Below, piece by piece: positions 61,344-64,000 of a stretch of 64,000 nucleotides of DNA (the first letter of the stretch is position 1; every line of letters begins with the position of its first letter). The DNA lies in assembly GCA_949285025.1 (NCBI GenBank), contig CASDXG010000108.1, positions 41,590-105,589 on the forward strand, written 5' to 3'. The notes under the pieces were generated by a model. That model did not search any database, had not been told where the DNA came from, and was given only the letters and a program-made list of their open reading frames with translations. This DNA is from an uncultured Bacteroides sp. Lineage in GTDB: Bacteria > Bacteroidota > Bacteroidia > Bacteroidales > Bacteroidaceae. Made by a program: the position numbers and the translations under genes.

Positions 61344-62457
61344 CACTCTTCGACTTTTTTTTCTCAGATACTCTTCCGTTCTCCACTTCAAATAATTTAT
61401 AATCGCCACTGACCTCAGACAATATCTTGTCTAAATGCCCGCGGTTCGTATCAGTTATAAATATTTGTCCGAAATTATCACCGGCAAGCAATTTAACAAT
61501 TTGCTCCACACGTGAAGCATCCAGCTTGTCAAACAAATCGTCTAACAGTACCAAAGGTGTAGTATGATTCCCCGTCCGTTTCAAAAATTCAAACTGAGCT
61601 AATTTCAAAGCAATCAGAAAAGTTTTATTCTGTCCTTGCGAACCCTCTCTCTTTATAGGAAATCCACCCAAACTCATTACCAGATCATCCCGATGAATCC
61701 CCTTCGAAGTATAACCAAGTATACGGTCACGTTGCCGACTTTCACGGAACAAACCGATAAGTTCTCCCTCTGCCGCATGTGAAACATACTGCAATCCAAC
61801 CTGTTCCATGCCCTGAGAGATATAAGAATAAAATGATTGGAAAACAGGTATAAAAGCATCAATAAACAATTTTCGCTTGGCATACACACATTCTCCTGCA
61901 CGTGCCATCGCATCTTCCCAGATGTCTATCAAATCATTTTCAGGCTCCAAAGCTGTTTTCAACAAAGCATTACGCTGCATAAGGGCCTTATTATAATGAA
62001 TCAAAGCCGTCAAGTATTCACGGTCGAATTGCGATATCACCATATCCATAAAGCGACGCCGTTCTTCACCGCCGCCTGCTATCAACATCGAGTCGGCCGG
62101 CGAAACCATTACAAGAGGAATAAAGCCTATATGATCTGACAACCGTGAATATTCTTTTTTGTTCCGCTTAAATCGCTTTTTCTGCCGGCGTTTCAATCCG
62201 CAATATATTTCTTCCTCCTCACCATCCTCCGTTTCATAAAGGCCTTGCAAGACAAAAAAATCATGCGCATGCAGAATATTCTGCGAATCAACCGGATTTG
62301 TCGCACTTTTACAAAACGACAAATAATATACCGCATCCAGTAAATTCGTTTTCCCCATGCCGTTCTTCCCAACAATGCAATTCATCTTACGAGAGAAAGA
62401 AAGACCGGCCTCTTCTATATTTTTGTAATTAATTATTGAAAGATTTTTCAACCACAT
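61330..62457 (-). CDS. recF: DNA replication and repair protein RecF
   Basis: 375 residues. Walker A GKNGMGKTNLLDAVYYLSF (about 30), the ABC-type signature REGSQGQNKTFLIALKLAQ (about 280) and Walker B PLVLLDDLFDKLD (about 308). Binds single-/double-strand junctions and loads RecA at gaps. Co-transcribed with the DUF721 gene. Confidence 0.96.
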   Translation of the reverse strand: MWLKNLSIINYKNIEEAGLSFSRKMNCIVGKNGMGKTNLLDAVYYLSFCKSATNPVDSQNILHAHDFFVLQGLYETEDGEEEEIYCGLKRRQKKRFKRNKKEYSRLSDHIGFIPLVMVSPADSMLIAGGGEERRRFMDMVISQFDREYLTALIHYNKALMQRNALLKTALEPENDLIDIWEDAMARAGECVYAKRKLFIDAFIPVFQSFYSYISQGMEQVGLQYVSHAAEGELIGLFRESRQRDRILGYTSKGIHRDDLVMSLGGFPIKREGSQGQNKTFLIALKLAQFEFLKRTGNHTTPLVLLDDLFDKLDASRVEQIVKLLAGDNFGQIFITDTNRGHLDKILSEVSGDYKLFEVENGRVSEKKKSKSDETE

Positions 62458-62475
62458 AAGAACATGTTATACGCG

Positions 62476-62483
62476 CAAAAATA
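62476..62483 (-). promoter_or_regulatory. Promoter -7 box for recF
   Basis: TATTTTTG on the minus strand fits TAnnTTTG, 18 bases upstream of the ATG, implying a very short leader. Confidence 0.5.
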
Positions 62484-62546
62484 CGAATAAAAGCAATATT
62501 GCTAAAAAAAGATGCCGTCAAATTTCATTTATAAGCATAAATAACG

Positions 62547-62554
62547 TACTTTTG
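62547..62554 (+). promoter_or_regulatory. Promoter -7 box for the TPR protein and ribH
   Basis: TACTTTTG fits TAnnTTTG, 48 bases upstream of the ATG at 62603. It rules out the longer upstream frame from 62552. Confidence 0.55.
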
Positions 62555-62602
62555 TTGCCCGAAATCCCACAAAATTTGACAATAATAATAAAGAATATCA
62601 AT

Positions 62603-63280
62603 ATGACAAAACAAAAACAATCTAATGACTCGTTAAACGTAGACGAAGCTTTAAGCAACTCAGAGGCATTCCTCTTGAAAAATAAAAATCTTATTTTAGG
62701 CGGTGTCATTGCAATCGTTGTCATCGTAATGGCAATTCTCGGATACAGACACTTCATTTCAGAGCCGAATGAATTGAAAGCCTCTGAAGCGATTTTCAAA
62801 GGAGAGCAGTATTTCAGAAACGACAATTTTGAAATGGCACTGAACGGCGACAGTTTAGGATATCAAGGTTTCTTGAAAATTGCCGATGAATTTAATGGAA
62901 CTAACGCAGGGAATTTAGCCAATGCCTATGCCGGTATTTGTTATGCGCAGCTGGGGAAATATGAAGAAGCGACAAATTACCTTGACAAATTTTCCGCAGA
63001 CGATTACTTTGTTGCACCGGCCATCTTAGGTACAATGGGAAACTGTTATGCACAAATAGGCCAGCTGGATAAAGCAGCAGCACTGTTATTAAAGGCCGCA
63101 GACAAAGCAAACAGCATGTCAATCAGCCCAACTTATTTAATACAGGCAGGACAGATTCTGGAAAAACTCGGAAAAAATGCAGAAGCAATAGAGGCATATA
63201 AACAAATAAAAACCAAATACCCGAATACACTTCGCGGAATGGATATCGACAAATACATCGAACGCGCCTCTATTAAATAA
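62603..63280 (+). CDS. Membrane-anchored TPR protein (YfgM-like)
   Basis: 225 residues from the ATG at 62603. A short cytosolic stretch, one transmembrane helix (about 33-52, [19 protein letters not shown]), then TPR units ([78 protein letters not shown]). The layout matches YfgM, a helper of periplasmic folding and stress signalling in E. coli. 25 bases ahead of ribH. Confidence 0.88.
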   Translation: MTKQKQSNDSLNVDEALSNSEAFLLKNKNLILGGVIAIVVIVMAILGYRHFISEPNELKASEAIFKGEQYFRNDNFEMALNGDSLGYQGFLKIADEFNGTNAGNLANAYAGICYAQLGKYEEATNYLDKFSADDYFVAPAILGTMGNCYAQIGQLDKAAALLLKAADKANSMSISPTYLIQAGQILEKLGKNAEAIEAYKQIKTKYPNTLRGMDIDKYIERASIK

Positions 63281-63305
63281 GTTTTTTCAAATAAAAGAAC
63301 CTTAT

Positions 63306-63800
63306 ATGGCAACAATTTACCATAATTTGTCTGAATATGATTTCAACTCTGTTCCAGACGCTTCTGGCATGCGTTTCGGCATTGTCGTAGCGGAATGGAA
63401 CAGCAACATCACATTCGCCCTTCTTGACGGATGCATCAATACACTGAAAAAACATGGAGCAAAGGAAGAAAATCTTTGCATCCAGACAGTTCCGGGAAGC
63501 TTTGAACTGACATATGGCGCTGCACAAATGATAAAGAACAAGGACATTGATGCAGTAATCGCTTTAGGATGCGTAATCAGAGGAGATACACCTCATTTTG
63601 ACTATATCTGCGCCGGTGTAACACAAGGCTTAAGCCTACTGAATGCAACAACAGATACTCCTGTGATTTACGGCTTGATTACCACTGAAAATATGGAACA
63701 AGCCCAAGACCGCTCCGGAGGGAAATTAGGAAACAAAGGAGATGAATGTGCCGTTGTTGCCATAAAAATGATTGATTATACTTGCAATTTAAAAAAATAA
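63306..63800 (+). CDS. ribH: 6,7-dimethyl-8-ribityllumazine synthase
   Basis: 164 residues. Penultimate step of riboflavin synthesis. Motifs: [52 protein letters not shown] (catalytic His) and [31 protein letters not shown]. Full length. Confidence 0.96.
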   Translation: MATIYHNLSEYDFNSVPDASGMRFGIVVAEWNSNITFALLDGCINTLKKHGAKEENLCIQTVPGSFELTYGAAQMIKNKDIDAVIALGCVIRGDTPHFDYICAGVTQGLSLLNATTDTPVIYGLITTENMEQAQDRSGGKLGNKGDECAVVAIKMIDYTCNLKK

Positions 63801-63811
63801 TTGTACCTTTG
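63782..63811 (+). promoter_or_regulatory. Promoter of the tRNA-Tyr/tRNA-Gly unit
   Basis: TTG (63782-63784), a 19-bp spacer and TACCTTTG (63804-63811). It overlaps the end of ribH and should start transcription about 43 bases before tRNA-Tyr. Confidence 0.6.
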
Positions 63812-63860
63812 CCACGCCTTTTAAAAGAAGGAATGATATAAAACTTATTGGTACAATAAA

Positions 63861-63943
63861 GGGCAAATACCAGAGTGGCCAAATGGGGCAGACTGTAAAT
63901 CTGCTGGCTTACGCCTTCGGTGGTTCGAATCCATCTTTGCCCA
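63861..63943 (+). tRNA. tRNA-Tyr (anticodon GTA)
   Basis: 83-base class II cloverleaf with a long variable arm. Acceptor GGGCAAA pairs with TTTGCCC; anticodon stem GCAGA/TCTGC with loop CTGTAAA (GTA at 63895-63897); T arm GGTTCGAATCC; discriminator A. No encoded CCA. Confidence 0.95.
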
Positions 63944-63950
63944 CTAAATT

Positions 63951-64000
63951 GCGGAAGTAGCTCAGTTGATAGAGCATTAGCCTTCCAAGCTGAGGGTCGC
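63951..64000 (+). tRNA. tRNA-Gly (anticodon TCC), cut by the window end
   Basis: The first 50 bases of a cloverleaf: acceptor GCGGAAG, D arm GCTCAGTTGATAGAGC, anticodon stem TTAGC/GCTGA with loop CTTCCAA (TCC). The T arm and 3' acceptor lie beyond the window. Seven bases after tRNA-Tyr, so co-transcribed. Confidence 0.9.

Noticed and set aside
1-64000. CRISPR arrays, insertion sequences, integrons or attachment sites
   Set aside because: No regularly spaced repeats, transposase or integrase motifs were seen. The single tRNA-Thr has no flanking repeat of its 3' end.

Overview
The window looks like core chromosome of a gut-type Bacteroidales bacterium (Bacteroidota); the genus cannot be fixed from sequence alone. 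Pointers are the repeated TAnnTTTG -7 promoter boxes (some with TTTG 19-22 bp upstream), scarce Shine-Dalgarno sequences, GldE beside ssb/mutY, a TonB carboxypeptidase-regulatory-domain receptor, a PCMD-domain secreted protein, duplicated exbD genes, and the gene order trpB-E-G-D-C-F-A. No phage, insertion sequence, CRISPR array or obvious island is seen, and base composition is even.

Layout. 1-4.9 kb (minus): ruvX-def-TPR operon, a secreted PCMD protein and a SPOR lipoprotein. 5.0-6.6 kb: a small envelope module (YtxH, holin-like, small soluble protein) and a DUF308 membrane protein. 6.8-13.4 kb: complete tryptophan operon behind a leader-peptide attenuator with tandem Trp codons. 13.5-18.0 kb: asparaginase, a two-component system and a GH16 glucanase. 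18.0-21.6 kb (minus): mutY-ssb-gldE-phosphopantetheinyl transferase. 21.7-23.9 kb: HU protein, a 30-residue mS38/COX24-like basic protein, and RNase G. 24.0-24.7 kb: mgsA and tRNA-Thr. 24.9-31.6 kb: PurF-like protein, carA and carB behind a leader with a terminator hairpin. 31.8-33.8 kb: ABM lipoprotein and ThrE exporter. 34.2-39.9 kb: tripartite RND efflux pump. 40.0-42.9 kb (minus): a histidine-rich small membrane protein and a TonB-dependent receptor, probably for metal. 43.0-45.1 kb: Tex. 45.3-53.1 kb (minus): exbB-exbD-exbD-tonB-PstS-like-TPR, then dedA-DUF47-PiT. 53.5-55.0 kb: NudC and MarC. 55.2-61.0 kb: Crp/Fnr regulator, M3 dipeptidase, lipoprotein, dCMP deaminase, S41 protease, 5-formyl-THF cyclo-ligase. 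61.1-63.8 kb: recF and a DUF721 gene (minus), then a TPR protein and ribH. 63.86-64.0 kb: tRNA-Tyr and a tRNA-Gly cut by the window end.

How it works together. Most genes are housekeeping: tryptophan and carbamoyl phosphate synthesis, DNA repair and replication, RNA turnover, and envelope energy transduction. The most informative regulatory feature is the trp attenuator, where leader peptide, alternative hairpins and terminator can be traced base by base. The less described parts are the His-rich protein/TonB receptor pair, the TonB-motor operon with an orphan PstS-like protein followed by a PiT phosphate transporter, the PurF-like protein with an altered glutaminase loop, and several structured leaders (PurF-like, rng, exbB, RND pump).
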